Notes: a model not told the origin generated them from the sequence alone. A stretch of 64,000 nt of DNA from Desulfobacteraceae bacterium (GCA_027068085.1 JAMOUQ010000040.1:1-64000), one strand, 5' to 3'. Positions 28,347-36,639 are shown, numbered from the stretch's first letter. Made by a program: numbers and translations.

Positions 28347-29144
28347 CTATGCTTTCGGTCCCTTACCGAACCAGCTCTTGATCCTTTGCCAGGCCGACCG
28401 CTTGAAACGGACCCTGAGCAGCAGGTCTCCATCCCGGCCGCCGCCCGATCCCGGATGCCCCATGCCGGCCAGCCGGATTATTTGGCCTTCCTTGATTCCA
28501 GGAGGTATTTTTACCACCAGCTTCTTGTCGCGCAGCCTGTGGTGGTATGGAAACGGCCCGCCCTGCCGGGCCCAGTCCCTGTCAAGGTACAGCACCTGGC
28601 AAATATCCCTTCCGTCCCGGGGCAATTCCACGCCGGTCATCCGGTAAAAGGCCTTGCGCGCCAGGCCGCTGACCAGCCTGCCGGCCACCGACGGTTGAGC
28701 CTGCCGGCCAAATGTTTTACCGTGTGCTGCGCCGGCAGGCCCGCCGCCATGACCGCCAAAGGTATAGACCTTGAACGACTGGCCATAGAAATCCTTGAAG
28801 ATCTCGTCGAAGCCCCGCAGGCCGAAAGACCTGGCCATCTCTTCGAAAATACTGTATATGTCGGATTCGCTGAAAATGTCCTGCTCACTGTACGACTGCC
28901 GGAAACGGCTGTAGGCATCGTCTCCATACCTGCTGCGCAGGCGGTCGTACTGCTCCCGTTTTCCCGGGTCCGACAAAACGGCATAAGCCTCGTTCAGAAT
29001 TTTCATCCGTTCGGCTGCAACCGGATCATCCTTGTTGCGGTCCGGATGGTACCTCAGGGCCAACTTCCGGTATGCTTCCTTGATCCGGCGTTGATCGGCG
29101 TCCCGGTCGATTTCGAGGACCTCATAATAATCGATGATTTTCAT
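28347..29144 (-). CDS. J-domain co-chaperone, CbpA-like
   Basis: 265 residues. Residues 4-70 are a J domain (YYEVLEIDRDADQRRIKEAYRKLALRYHPD with the HPD motif). It lacks the DnaJ zinc finger. A Gly/Phe-poor linker follows (EIFKDFYGQSFKVYTFGGHGGG) and the end carries a single DnaJ-C-like beta domain (LRDKKLVVKIPPGIKEGQIIRLAGMG and GDLLLRVRF). It would stimulate a DnaK ATPase. CTGGAG lies directly before the ATG, an unusually short spacing. A nested palindrome lies 40-80 bases upstream. Confidence 0.88.
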   Translation of the reverse strand: MKIIDYYEVLEIDRDADQRRIKEAYRKLALRYHPDRNKDDPVAAERMKILNEAYAVLSDPGKREQYDRLRSRYGDDAYSRFRQSYSEQDIFSESDIYSIFEEMARSFGLRGFDEIFKDFYGQSFKVYTFGGHGGGPAGAAHGKTFGRQAQPSVAGRLVSGLARKAFYRMTGVELPRDGRDICQVLYLDRDWARQGGPFPYHHRLRDKKLVVKIPPGIKEGQIIRLAGMGHPGSGGGRDGDLLLRVRFKRSAWQRIKSWFGKGPKA

Positions 29145-29183
29145 CTCCAGTCCAGACGCTGAGTATTACCGGGGGACAACCGC

Positions 29184-29224
29184 CGTTTTGCAAATTGCGT
29201 TTGCATTTTGCAAGATGCAAAACG
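29184..29224. promoter_or_regulatory. Nested inverted repeat upstream of the J-domain gene
   Basis: CGTTTTGCA (29184-29192) pairs with TGCAAAACG (29216-29224); inside lies a second inverted repeat TTGCA-TTT-TGCAA. The block contains several TTGC/GCAA half-sites. Position between an AT-rich region and the gene start suggests an operator (inference). Confidence 0.5.
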
Positions 29225-29318
29225 TATCCCCTTGCCATTGCGCGGCCCGCAAGGGCCTATATTTCCTTATGTGATTGTTATTTTTAACTATTTTGATAAG
29301 AGTATTTTTAAAATCAAA

Positions 29319-29334
29319 TGGCACTGATCTTGCT
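29319..29334 (+). promoter_or_regulatory. Sigma-54-type promoter
   Basis: TGGCACTGATCTTGCT fits the -24/-12 consensus TGGCAC-N5-TTGCT, with GG and GC separated by exactly ten bases. It points right. No plus-strand gene begins before a minus-strand gene at 29436-29930, so its product would be a short or antisense RNA. Confidence 0.5.
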
Positions 29335-29381
29335 GTATTCTTTTACAAAGCCTAACTTTTTCATCATCTTCCTCTCTTGTT

Positions 29382-29410
29382 GGCCGGGCGGCAAAGGTTG
29401 CCGCCCGGCC
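29382..29410. terminator. Strong GC hairpin downstream of ferritin-like gene
   Basis: GGCCGGGCGGCAA (29382-29394) and TTGCCGCCCGGCC (29398-29410) form a perfect 13-bp stem with a 3-base loop. There is no T-tract on either side. It could end the minus-strand ferritin-like transcript or the plus-strand transcript from the sigma-54-type site. Confidence 0.5.
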
Positions 29411-29435
29411 TCACGTTGGACACCGCCTGCCCGGG

Positions 29436-29930
29436 TCACCCGCCATTCTTTGCGGCTCCGGACCGCCTTTGATGTTCCTCCAGCAAGGTGGTGAGCTTGC
29501 CGACGTGCCTGTTTTCCTCTTCGATTATGGCCTCCAGCTGGCCGAGGGCATCTTCTTCCTCCACAAAAGCCCGGAGCAGCTGATAGAAGGTAATCGTTTC
29601 CTTTTCCATTTCAATGGCCAGTTCCAGGATTGCGGACCACCGGCCGGCCTCCAGGAGCTTGCGCTCGTCCAGCCCGAAGGTTTTCCGGCCCAAGGCATCC
29701 TGCATCAACTGGCTTCCCAGGGCCTGGAGCTGAGCGAAACCTTCCTGAACGGTATCTGACACGGGAAGGTTTTCGAACCATTTCGCATGCTCGGCTTCTT
29801 CATCGGCAAGCCATTCAAGAAGGCTGGCGGCTTCCGGGTCCTGCACCAGGCGGCTGGCCGAGCGGTAAAGTCTTTCGCCATTGCGTTCAATCTGAACGGC
29901 AATGGTCCGCAGGTCACGCATGGTAAACAT
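29436..29930 (-). CDS. Ferritin-like (rubrerythrin-type) diiron protein
   Basis: 164 residues from the ATG at 29930, which has AGGAGG four bases upstream. Four-helix diiron pattern: a Glu in IERNGERLYR, EXXH in DEEAEHAKW, a Glu-rich helix ELAIEMEKETITFYQ and EEENRHV. No C-terminal rubredoxin domain, so it is an erythrin/ferritin-like protein rather than full rubrerythrin. Probably involved in peroxide or iron handling in an anaerobe (inference). It is a single gene. Confidence 0.85.
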   Translation of the reverse strand: MFTMRDLRTIAVQIERNGERLYRSASRLVQDPEAASLLEWLADEEAEHAKWFENLPVSDTVQEGFAQLQALGSQLMQDALGRKTFGLDERKLLEAGRWSAILELAIEMEKETITFYQLLRAFVEEEDALGQLEAIIEEENRHVGKLTTLLEEHQRRSGAAKNGG

Positions 29931-29973
29931 TGATCCTCCTGTCAACGGATTGTGCCGATTCCAAGGATGGATA

Positions 29974-30002
29974 TTGACCGGCCGTGGCTTTTGATATAGA
30001 TC
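29974..30002 (+). promoter_or_regulatory. Weak sigma-70-like promoter before the radical SAM pair
   Basis: TTGACC at 29974-29979 with TATAGA at 29995-30000 (15-base spacer) or TAGATC at 29997 (17-base spacer), 35-40 bases before a small gene with a good AAAGGAAG site. Confidence 0.35.
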
Positions 30003-30035
30003 TCCATCTCGAAATCGTCATGAAAGGAAGCTATT

Positions 30036-30242
30036 ATGCACTGTCTTGCCCTCAACGATCATACCGACATTTGCGTGACTGTAAAAGTAAAACTTATCAA
30101 CAAGGGTAAAGCGCCCGATGACCTGGTCGAGGCCCTGCGGGAAAAAGATCTCCTGCTCAAGGCCCAGCATCTGGCAAAAGGGCATGAAAAGGAAATCGCC
30201 TCACAGATCAAACACTCCCTGACCGAAGACGGAACCGCCTGA
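30036..30242 (+). CDS. Small hypothetical protein ahead of radical SAM gene
   Basis: 68 residues, good ribosome-binding site (GAAAGGAAG about six bases before the ATG). Sequence begins MHCLALNDHTDICVTVKV and continues with a charged helical region. No known family. Its stop lies nine bases before the radical SAM start, so the two are probably translated together; it could be a partner or, less likely, a peptide substrate. Confidence 0.6.
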   Translation: MHCLALNDHTDICVTVKVKLINKGKAPDDLVEALREKDLLLKAQHLAKGHEKEIASQIKHSLTEDGTA

Positions 30243-30251
30243 TCGGCAACC

Positions 30252-32174
30252 ATGGTTACGGACAGATCCCGCAAGGCAACATTCATTCAACTGCCGGTAC
30301 CTCAAATCAATTTCGGCCGTCAAACAGCCAACGTCCCTCTGGCCGGAGCCTGCCTGGTGCAGTCCCTGGCGGGACTTGAGAACATCAGACCTCAGCTTGT
30401 CCCCGAGAGCCTGGCAACCTACCTGGCAGATGCCGCCCTGCTCGACCTGATCTGCCGGCAGGCTCCCCGGGTGGTCTGTTTCACCGTCTACACCTGGAAC
30501 ATAGACCGCAGCCTCTTTTTCGCCCGCCAGCTCAAAAAAAGCTGCGGCACGCAGGTGATCTTCGGAGGGCCGGAAATAACACCGGACAATCCCCGGCTCG
30601 AATCCTGCCCTGCCGACTGGCTGGTCCACGGTCCGGGCGAGGAGGCCATAAGGGCCCTGCTGGGGTCGGACGGATCATTTTTTTCTCCCTGGGTGAGCGG
30701 GTCGGGAGCAGAAAGTTTCACCAGCGCCCCTTCGGTCTATCTCGAGGTGGATCTGGAACCGCGGATCGAAAACATAGTCCTGATGGAAACCCAGCGCGGC
30801 TGCCCTTACCGCTGCCGGTACTGCTACTACGGCAAATCCCTCGACAAGGTAATTTTCAAGGACATCGGCCTGGTTACCGGGGCAGTGTCCTGGGCCCTGG
30901 ACCACAGGATCAAGGAGTTCTACCTCCTGGATCCGTCCCTCGATGTCAGGCCCGATCTCAGGCGGCTGCTGACCGAGATCGCCCGCCTTAACAAAAACGG
31001 CGATCTTGAGCTGATCAGTGAAATCAGAGCCGACGCCGTCGATCAGGAAACAGCCCGCCTGATGGCCGAGGCCGGCTTCCGCTGGGTGGAAATCGGGCTC
31101 CAGAGCACAAACCCGCGGGCCTTGAAGGCCATGGGGCGCAAAACGGACCTTAAAAAATTTCTCTCCGGAATCGAGAACCTCAGAAAGGCGGGCATTGCCA
31201 CCGGCGTGGACCTGATTCTCGGCCTGCCGGAAGACGACCCGGAAGGTTTCCTCGAATCGGTGGATTTTGTGGCTGCCAACGGCCTGGCCGACGATGTCCA
31301 GGTCTTTCCCCTGTCGGTGCTTCCGGGGACGGACTTCCGCAAAAACAGCCGGCAGCTGGGTCTCGTGTACGAGCCCGATCCGCCCTACACCGTCAGCCGG
31401 ACCGGGGGTTTTTCCGGCCAAGATCTGCTGACGGCCCTGGACCGGGCAGAATCGAGACTCGATGTGGCTTTCTACCCCCTGCCGGAGCTCGACCTGTCAT
31501 GGCGCGACCGGCCCCTGGACGATCCGGCCATGGCCCGGGACAGGCAGATCGTCCTGGCCGGCCGCAGCTACATCTGCAAACTGGCCCTGGCACGCCACGA
31601 CAGCCCGGCCGCCCTGCAGGACGCTTCCAGGCGCCTGACCCATCCTTACCAGGTACTGGTGCCGGCCGGCTTCGACCACGGGCATCTGCTCAAGGCCCTG
31701 GCGGTCCTGACCGCGGCAAACCCCTTCACCCCCCTGGAAATCGTCTTTTTCGAACCCGTGCGCCTGCCGCCGGCAGACGACCTGCTGGAAGCCTGCCGTC
31801 TGTTCCGCCCCCATTTCCTGGACAACGATCTGCGCTTTCTCTACGACGAGCCCGGCAACCGGGCCGTGCTTTTCACCCTGGTCACAGGTGCCCGGCAGCA
31901 CGTCTTTTACGGTCCCATGCGGCGCCAGGTCTTTTGGTGGAAAAAGACCGGCCTGCCCGAAGCCGGGGACTTCAAAAACCTGGAACACCTCGACGGTATA
32001 TTGATCGACAACCGTATAGACGGCGACACTGCCGCCGGCTGGCAGGACGGCTGGGCCGCCCGCGCCGCCGACCTGGTTGAAATCAGCTTTGCCGATCACG
32101 GCCTGCAGCGCCGCTGGATCGAGCTGACATCGGGTGAGGATTACTGGCTGGATCTTTTCGCAGGACCCGGCTGA
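30252..32174 (+). CDS. B12-binding-type radical SAM protein
   Basis: 640 residues. The N-terminal third has a cobalamin-binding-like Rossmann region (VVCFTVYTWNIDRSLFFARQLKK ... QVIFGGPEITPDNP). The cluster motif is CPYRCRYC (Cys184, Cys188, Cys191), followed by a radical SAM barrel with EIGLQSTNPRALKAMGR and GVDLILGLPEDDPEGF, as in the BchE/MiaB-like elongator-type branch. The last 200 residues have no match that I recognise. The usual B12-binding DXHXXG motif is not evident. Chemistry and substrate unknown. Confidence 0.85.
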   Translation: MVTDRSRKATFIQLPVPQINFGRQTANVPLAGACLVQSLAGLENIRPQLVPESLATYLADAALLDLICRQAPRVVCFTVYTWNIDRSLFFARQLKKSCGTQVIFGGPEITPDNPRLESCPADWLVHGPGEEAIRALLGSDGSFFSPWVSGSGAESFTSAPSVYLEVDLEPRIENIVLMETQRGCPYRCRYCYYGKSLDKVIFKDIGLVTGAVSWALDHRIKEFYLLDPSLDVRPDLRRLLTEIARLNKNGDLELISEIRADAVDQETARLMAEAGFRWVEIGLQSTNPRALKAMGRKTDLKKFLSGIENLRKAGIATGVDLILGLPEDDPEGFLESVDFVAANGLADDVQVFPLSVLPGTDFRKNSRQLGLVYEPDPPYTVSRTGGFSGQDLLTALDRAESRLDVAFYPLPELDLSWRDRPLDDPAMARDRQIVLAGRSYICKLALARHDSPAALQDASRRLTHPYQVLVPAGFDHGHLLKALAVLTAANPFTPLEIVFFEPVRLPPADDLLEACRLFRPHFLDNDLRFLYDEPGNRAVLFTLVTGARQHVFYGPMRRQVFWWKKTGLPEAGDFKNLEHLDGILIDNRIDGDTAAGWQDGWAARAADLVEISFADHGLQRRWIELTSGEDYWLDLFAGPG

Positions 32175-32183
32175 AGGGCCTGA

Positions 32184-32222
32184 AAAAAACGGGCCGGACC
32201 CGCAAGGTGAGCGGGGCCGGCC
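32184..32222 (-). terminator. Intrinsic terminator of the hydroxyacyl-CoA dehydrogenase gene
   Basis: GGCCGGACCCGC (32192-32203) pairs with GCGGGGCCGGCC (32211-32222) with one mismatch; on the minus strand the stem is followed by GTTTTTTT. It lies about 50 bases after the minus-strand stop codon. Confidence 0.7.
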
Positions 32223-32273
32223 TGGTTACCAGCGGTTATTGTCACGGCCGGGGTTGCTTGCCGGCAGATTTTT

Positions 32274-33398
32274 TTACAGGGGCCAGGGTTCGGGCACATC
32301 TCCGGAGAAAGCCTTGGGCAGCTTGATGTCGCCGGCATCCACGGCCACCTTTACCAGACGCTGGGCCTCCTGCATGCCCATATCGTTCATCATGGCAAAC
32401 GGACCCTTGGGCCAGGCCAGGGCGGTGCGGATTCCCAGCTCCAGGTCCTTGAGCGATACCACTTCTTTTTCGATAAGATGGGTGGCAACGGCAAAGATGG
32501 TGCCCAGCAGCCGGTCCCTGACCTTGGCGCGGGCATCGGCATCTTCGAGCACCGGGCCGTCCTTAAGATCCCAGGGCTTGCCGCTTTCAAACTGCGCCTT
32601 GAGGGCCTCGGGCACGGCCGGATAGCCCATGTCGGAGTCGCGCAGGTATTCGGCCATGGAGACCGCGGCGTGATAACAGGTGCCCAGACCCGAGCCGTTC
32701 TGGACCCACATGATGCCGAACCTGACCCCCAGCGCCTCCTGGGAGATGCTCTCCAGGGTGGCCACGTTGTACCGGTCTCCGTAAAAGGAATCCAGAACCA
32801 TGTAACTGGCGATGAAAACCGGGTTGATGGCAAAGCCCGGGAAATCCTTGACCGTGATGGCCACTTTGCCGTTTTTCTCGGCAAAGGCCATAAGGGCCTG
32901 GTAAGTGTCGTCCGAGGTGGCTTTCTGGCGGATCACCTCCACCAGGCGGTTTACGTTGGCCGGGAAGAAGTAATGCAGTCCGGCGGTGCGGGCCGGATTT
33001 GACACCTTGGCCATGAGCTTTTCGATCAGGAATGTGGAAGTGTTGCTGACCAGGATGGTATCTTCCGGGCAGGCATTGGAAAGGTCTTCGAAAATCTGGA
33101 TCTTCAGATCCATCTTCTCCACCGCGGCTTCTATCACCAGGTCGCAGACTGCCAGGTCCTCGTACTTGGTGGTACCGCTGATGCGGGAAGTCACCTGGTC
33201 CATCTGTTCCTGGGTCATCTTGCCTTTTTCCACCCTCTTTTTCAGGGCTTTCACCACCCACCGGTCGTACATCGAGGCCACCAGCTCGTCGTTAAGTTCC
33301 TTGTAGACGACCTTGTAACCGGCACCGGCTGCATTGAGCCCGATGGCCGCACCCATGACTCCGAAACCAACTATTCCGACCGTCTTGATTTCCTTCAT
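32274..33398 (-). CDS. 3-hydroxyacyl-CoA dehydrogenase
   Basis: 374 residues, AAGGAGGG before the ATG. NAD-binding GFGVMG at 11-16, VIEAAVEKMDLK, SNTSTFLIEKL, and the catalytic His and Glu in GLHYFFPANVNRLVEVI (the usual form is GLHFFNP). The C-terminal dimerisation domain is present, with the conserved Asn/Pro region DFPGFAINP and a terminal LGIRTALAWPKGPFAMMNDMG. It is longer than the 280-residue monofunctional HadH. It oxidises an L-3-hydroxyacyl-CoA in a beta-oxidation-type pathway. It stands alone with its own terminator. Confidence 0.88.
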   Translation of the reverse strand: MKEIKTVGIVGFGVMGAAIGLNAAGAGYKVVYKELNDELVASMYDRWVVKALKKRVEKGKMTQEQMDQVTSRISGTTKYEDLAVCDLVIEAAVEKMDLKIQIFEDLSNACPEDTILVSNTSTFLIEKLMAKVSNPARTAGLHYFFPANVNRLVEVIRQKATSDDTYQALMAFAEKNGKVAITVKDFPGFAINPVFIASYMVLDSFYGDRYNVATLESISQEALGVRFGIMWVQNGSGLGTCYHAAVSMAEYLRDSDMGYPAVPEALKAQFESGKPWDLKDGPVLEDADARAKVRDRLLGTIFAVATHLIEKEVVSLKDLELGIRTALAWPKGPFAMMNDMGMQEAQRLVKVAVDAGDIKLPKAFSGDVPEPWPL

Positions 33399-33440
33399 AC
33401 GCCCTCCTTAAAAATGTGACAGCGGTTACGATTCTATGAC

Positions 33441-33469
33441 TTGCCAACTGGTTCTGGGTGATCTAAATA
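33441..33469 (+). promoter_or_regulatory. Possible promoter of the SpoU methyltransferase
   Basis: TTGCCA (33441-33446), 17-base spacer, TAAATA (33464-33469), about 90-105 bases before the start. The same -10 form occurs in the promoter at 11530. Confidence 0.35.
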
Positions 33470-33558
33470 GATTCCGCGCTTCGAAGAATTTAACATACGC
33501 TGAAATGCAAACCCGTTCAAGCTATATTTTAGCTACTTTTTGACCACTTCAGGCGGCA

Positions 33559-34134
33559 ATGGAAAGGCAAGGCATGTCTCTCAGCATCCGGCAGATGAGA
33601 AAACAGATGAAGCTGGCCCGGGCATATGCCCTCAAGCGTTTCGAGCGCCACCGCCGGGCCAACCTGCTGGCCGTCCCGGGACGCTTCGATTTCGTGGTGG
33701 TCCTGGACCATCTCAAGCCGGCCTTCAACATCGGCAAGATATTCAGGAGCGCCGACGCCCTGGGGGCCGGTGAGATCCACCTGGTCGGGATCGACTTTTT
33801 CGACCCGGCGCCTGCCATGGGCTCCTTCAAGTGGGTTCCGGCCCGCTTCCACGCTGAATTTTCCCAGAGCCATGCCGACCTGCAACGCCGGGGCTACACC
33901 GTCTACGCCCTGGACCCCTCGGCCTCCAGGAGCATTGCCGAGGTGTCCTTTCCCGACAAGAGCGCCTTCGTGTTCGGCCACGAAGAATTCGGCCTCAGTT
34001 TCGATCCTGCCGAGTTTGCCGGCATCCGGATGCTGACCATCCCCCAGTTCGGCAAGGTCCAGAGTCTCAACGTGAGCGTTGCCGCCTCCATCGTGATGTA
34101 CGAATACGTCCGCCAGCGTCTGGAAAGATCATGA
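33559..34134 (+). CDS. SpoU/TrmH-family RNA 2'-O-methyltransferase
   Basis: 191 residues. The SPOUT knot motifs are clear: FNIGKIFRSADALGAGEIHL (motif 1), FGHEEFGLS (motif 2) and TIPQFGKVQSLNVSVAASIVMYE (motif 3, S-adenosylmethionine site). It lacks the N-terminal extension of RlmB and is TrmH-size; the RNA target is not predictable. An ATG at 33574 with AGG upstream is a possible alternative start. Confidence 0.88.
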   Translation: MERQGMSLSIRQMRKQMKLARAYALKRFERHRRANLLAVPGRFDFVVVLDHLKPAFNIGKIFRSADALGAGEIHLVGIDFFDPAPAMGSFKWVPARFHAEFSQSHADLQRRGYTVYALDPSASRSIAEVSFPDKSAFVFGHEEFGLSFDPAEFAGIRMLTIPQFGKVQSLNVSVAASIVMYEYVRQRLERS

Positions 34135-34244
34135 AAAACAATCCTTCCCGGCGCCGCCTGCATCTTAGGCCGGACCCCGCCGTGTTCCGGCCATCCGGCC
34201 CCGGACAGCCGAGCTGCCGGAACCCCGTCTAGCCGGCAAGGCGC

Positions 34245-34991
34245 TCACTTCAGGGGCATCACTCCCATCCGGGCAAGCTCGGCCTCCACGGCTCCGGCCC
34301 AGCCCCGGTTGGCCCTTGGGTTGGCCGGGCTGGGGTGGGTTATCCTGCCGATGGTCAGCGGCAGTCCTTCCAGGGCGGCGGCAATCCTTCCGTGGGCAAA
34401 ATTGCCGATCCCGACCACGAATTCCGGTTCCAGATACCCTATCCAGTCGGCAAGAGCCTGATCGCATATCTCCAGCAGGGGCCGGCGGGCGGCAGCCGGC
34501 AGTTTGTCCAGGGGCAGGTTGCGGCCGGCCTCGTCGAGAAACATCAGGGGACAGTAGTTGACAACGAAAAAACGGCCGAAAAAAGCCTCCGGGGTCCCGA
34601 ACCTGCTCCGGACCCATGACCAGAGCCTCTTTCCGCTCACCTCCCGGCGGGGGCAATCCAGGCCGAGGACCGGCTTCTTGGGATGCTGCCGGGGCAGGTC
34701 CTGCAGGCCGGGGTCGATTTTCATCCAGTTGGCCACGGCATCGACCTCCCCGAAGGGCACGCCGGTCTGGGCCATGCCCCAGGGGCCGGGATTCATCCCC
34801 ACCAGGACCACCTGTTTGGGAGCCCGGCCGAACCTGCGGCAGTAAGTTTCAAAACCCCGGCGGGCGTACTCCAGGGGATTGTAGACATAGGCCACGGGCG
34901 GCCCGAAACTCAGGCGTCCGAGCCGCCGGAGCATTGCGTCGGCCGGTCCGGGCGCGAACCCGGGCGGCAGCTTGTCTTCGGGCATGCTCAT
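34245..34991 (-). CDS. SMUG1-type uracil-DNA glycosylase
   Basis: 248 residues. The family-3 active-site motif is complete: GMNPGPWGMAQTG at 65-77, followed by VPFGEV; the C-terminal loop motif reads HPSPANPRANRGW. SMUG1 removes uracil and oxidised pyrimidines from DNA. The start overlaps the stop of the upstream lipoprotein gene as ATGA. It is convergent with the SpoU gene. Confidence 0.92.
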   Translation of the reverse strand: MSMPEDKLPPGFAPGPADAMLRRLGRLSFGPPVAYVYNPLEYARRGFETYCRRFGRAPKQVVLVGMNPGPWGMAQTGVPFGEVDAVANWMKIDPGLQDLPRQHPKKPVLGLDCPRREVSGKRLWSWVRSRFGTPEAFFGRFFVVNYCPLMFLDEAGRNLPLDKLPAAARRPLLEICDQALADWIGYLEPEFVVGIGNFAHGRIAAALEGLPLTIGRITHPSPANPRANRGWAGAVEAELARMGVMPLK

Positions 34992-35326
34992 CGCGGGTTT
35001 TCAAAAAAGATATAGGACGTGGAATAGTCTGAAAATTCGAAATATACCTTCTTTTCTCCGGGATCCTTCCTGAAATTGAAATTTTCGTCCAGGACCCCGT
35101 AGCCGAAGCGATACGGCCGCGGCACATTGTCGTCCGTGCCGTAGGCCGTCGAGACCTTGTCGATGGCGATGAAGCGCCGCACCAGCTTGTCGCCGGCATA
35201 TATCTCCAGCACCCCGTCGGTGCCGGTCCAGTTCTGGATCGCCCGGCTGATCTTGTTCTGGCTTTCCTGGGTGCAGCCTGCCGCCAGCAGTAACATGGCG
35301 GCCAGGACCAAAGTTCCAATGCGCAT
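34988..35326 (-). CDS. Small lipoprotein
   Basis: 112 residues, AAAGGAG six bases before the ATG. Signal peptide with lipobox LLAAGC (Cys18). The mature part of about 95 residues is beta-rich (VLEIYAGDKLVRRFIAIDKVSTAYG ... KKVYFEFSDYSTSYIFFE). No named family. It overlaps the SMUG1 start by four bases, which implies joint translation, although no functional link is known. Confidence 0.75.
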   Translation of the reverse strand: MRIGTLVLAAMLLLAAGCTQESQNKISRAIQNWTGTDGVLEIYAGDKLVRRFIAIDKVSTAYGTDDNVPRPYRFGYGVLDENFNFRKDPGEKKVYFEFSDYSTSYIFFENPR

Positions 35327-35428
35327 TTAAGACTCCTTTCCTTTTGATGGCATCGCTTTTGCTTGAATGATTACCGGCGCCCGGAAAAAGCATCTCCGGG
35401 CACACATCAGGCAAAAAGGGTGATCGCA

Positions 35429-35740
35429 ATGATCGATCGAAAACAAAACTACGTGCTGCCGCGCACCGTGGACCAGGCGGCCGAACTGCTCATCTCCGAC
35501 CTGCTCCTGGAGCACCTGCAGGCAATCACCATGCTGTCAGAATCCGACTTTCAGCAGCTTTGCCAAGCAGTCGCCCCTTACATCATCGACGAGTTCCAGA
35601 TCTATACCGGTAACGACGCCCTGCTCAACGACTGCTTTTCGCGGGCCGGCACCTGCCGGCAGACAGACCCGGTAACCATTATCCTGGACAGCATACGCAG
35701 CAAGCTGACGCAGGTCCACGACATTTACATCGTGGAATAG
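35429..35740 (+). CDS. Small protein sharing a domain with the YpsA-like protein
   Basis: 103 residues from the ATG at 35429 (AAAGGG about nine bases upstream). The last 65 residues (SDFQQLCQAVAPYIIDEFQIYTG..., then NDALLNDC and VTIILDSIRSKL) resemble the C-terminal end of the protein at 37749-38561 (AEYIKKAFGLYTGNPELLRSC, then CMVIIRALWEEL). So the same small helical domain occurs alone here and fused there. No named family known to me. It is convergent with mutM, the two stops directly abutting. Confidence 0.7.
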   Translation: MIDRKQNYVLPRTVDQAAELLISDLLLEHLQAITMLSESDFQQLCQAVAPYIIDEFQIYTGNDALLNDCFSRAGTCRQTDPVTIILDSIRSKLTQVHDIYIVE

Positions 35741-36592
35741 TCAACATTTTGACGACGGGCCGGATTCTTGCTGGCACTCCGGGCAGACATGGGTACTGCG
35801 CTGGGCAACCACCAGACGCCGGATAAGGGCGCCGCAGCGGGGACAGGGCCGTCCTGCCCGGCGATAGACCTTCAAGCACGAAGCATTGCCGCCTGCCTGG
35901 CGCTGAAGGCTTGCAAAATTGTTCAGCCCCCTGCCCAGGGAGGTTCCCCGGTTGCGGATCCCCTGGCGCAGGACCTTGCGCACGGCCCGCAGGAGCCGCG
36001 TCGCCTCCTGCCGGGTCAGATTGCAGGCCGGGGTCAACGGATGGACAAAAGCTTCCCAGAGGGCTTCGTCGGCATAGATATTACCCAGGCCGGCGATGAA
36101 AGTCTGGTCGAGCAACAGGGGCTTTATCCGGCGGCGGCGCTTTGCCAGCATCTTTGCCCAGCGCCCGGCGGTCAGCCGTTTGTCAAGGGGTTCGGGACCG
36201 AGCCGGCCCAATATCCGGCCGGGATCGGATACCAGGCAGAAACGGCCGAACTTGCGCGTATCGTGGTATGCCAGCCAGCGCCCGTCGCCAAGTTCAAACA
36301 GGACATGAACGTGCCGGCCATGCCGCTCGGCCGGCCCGGCAAAGAAGAACCGGCCGCTCATACGCAGGTGGACAACCAGATGACAGTCTTTTGCCATGTC
36401 CCAGACGATGTACTTGCCCCGGCGCCGGATGTCCCTGATCACCTTGGCCCGGAGCAGCCGGCAAAACCGGTCCGGAGTTGTATCGGCCAGGATGGATGGC
36501 CAGCGGACTTCGACGTTTTCGATGGTCTGACCGATGGCATTCCAGGCTTTCAGGTCGTCCACCAGTGTTTGCACCTCGGGCAATTCAGGCAT
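35741..36592 (-). CDS. mutM: Formamidopyrimidine-DNA glycosylase
   Basis: 283 residues, starts MPELPEVQTLV, so Pro2 (nucleophile after Met removal) and Glu3 are present. RRRGKYIVWDM carries the catalytic Lys, FIAGLGNIYADEALW the helix-two-turn-helix, and a C-terminal zinc finger has CPRC and CPEC. Excises 8-oxoguanine and ring-opened purines. Together with SMUG1 close by it forms a small base-excision repair pair, though on separate transcripts. Confidence 0.94.
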   Translation of the reverse strand: MPELPEVQTLVDDLKAWNAIGQTIENVEVRWPSILADTTPDRFCRLLRAKVIRDIRRRGKYIVWDMAKDCHLVVHLRMSGRFFFAGPAERHGRHVHVLFELGDGRWLAYHDTRKFGRFCLVSDPGRILGRLGPEPLDKRLTAGRWAKMLAKRRRRIKPLLLDQTFIAGLGNIYADEALWEAFVHPLTPACNLTRQEATRLLRAVRKVLRQGIRNRGTSLGRGLNNFASLQRQAGGNASCLKVYRRAGRPCPRCGALIRRLVVAQRSTHVCPECQQESGPSSKC

Positions 36593-36639
36593 GAAATTCT
36601 CCCGGCAGCTGAGAAAAGTTTAACCCGTAACCGAAATCC

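Noticed and set aside
33519-33545. Mini-hairpin AGCTA-TATTT-TAGCT followed by CTTTTT as a terminator.
   Set aside because: The stem has only five AT-rich pairs, too weak, and no plus-strand gene precedes it closely.
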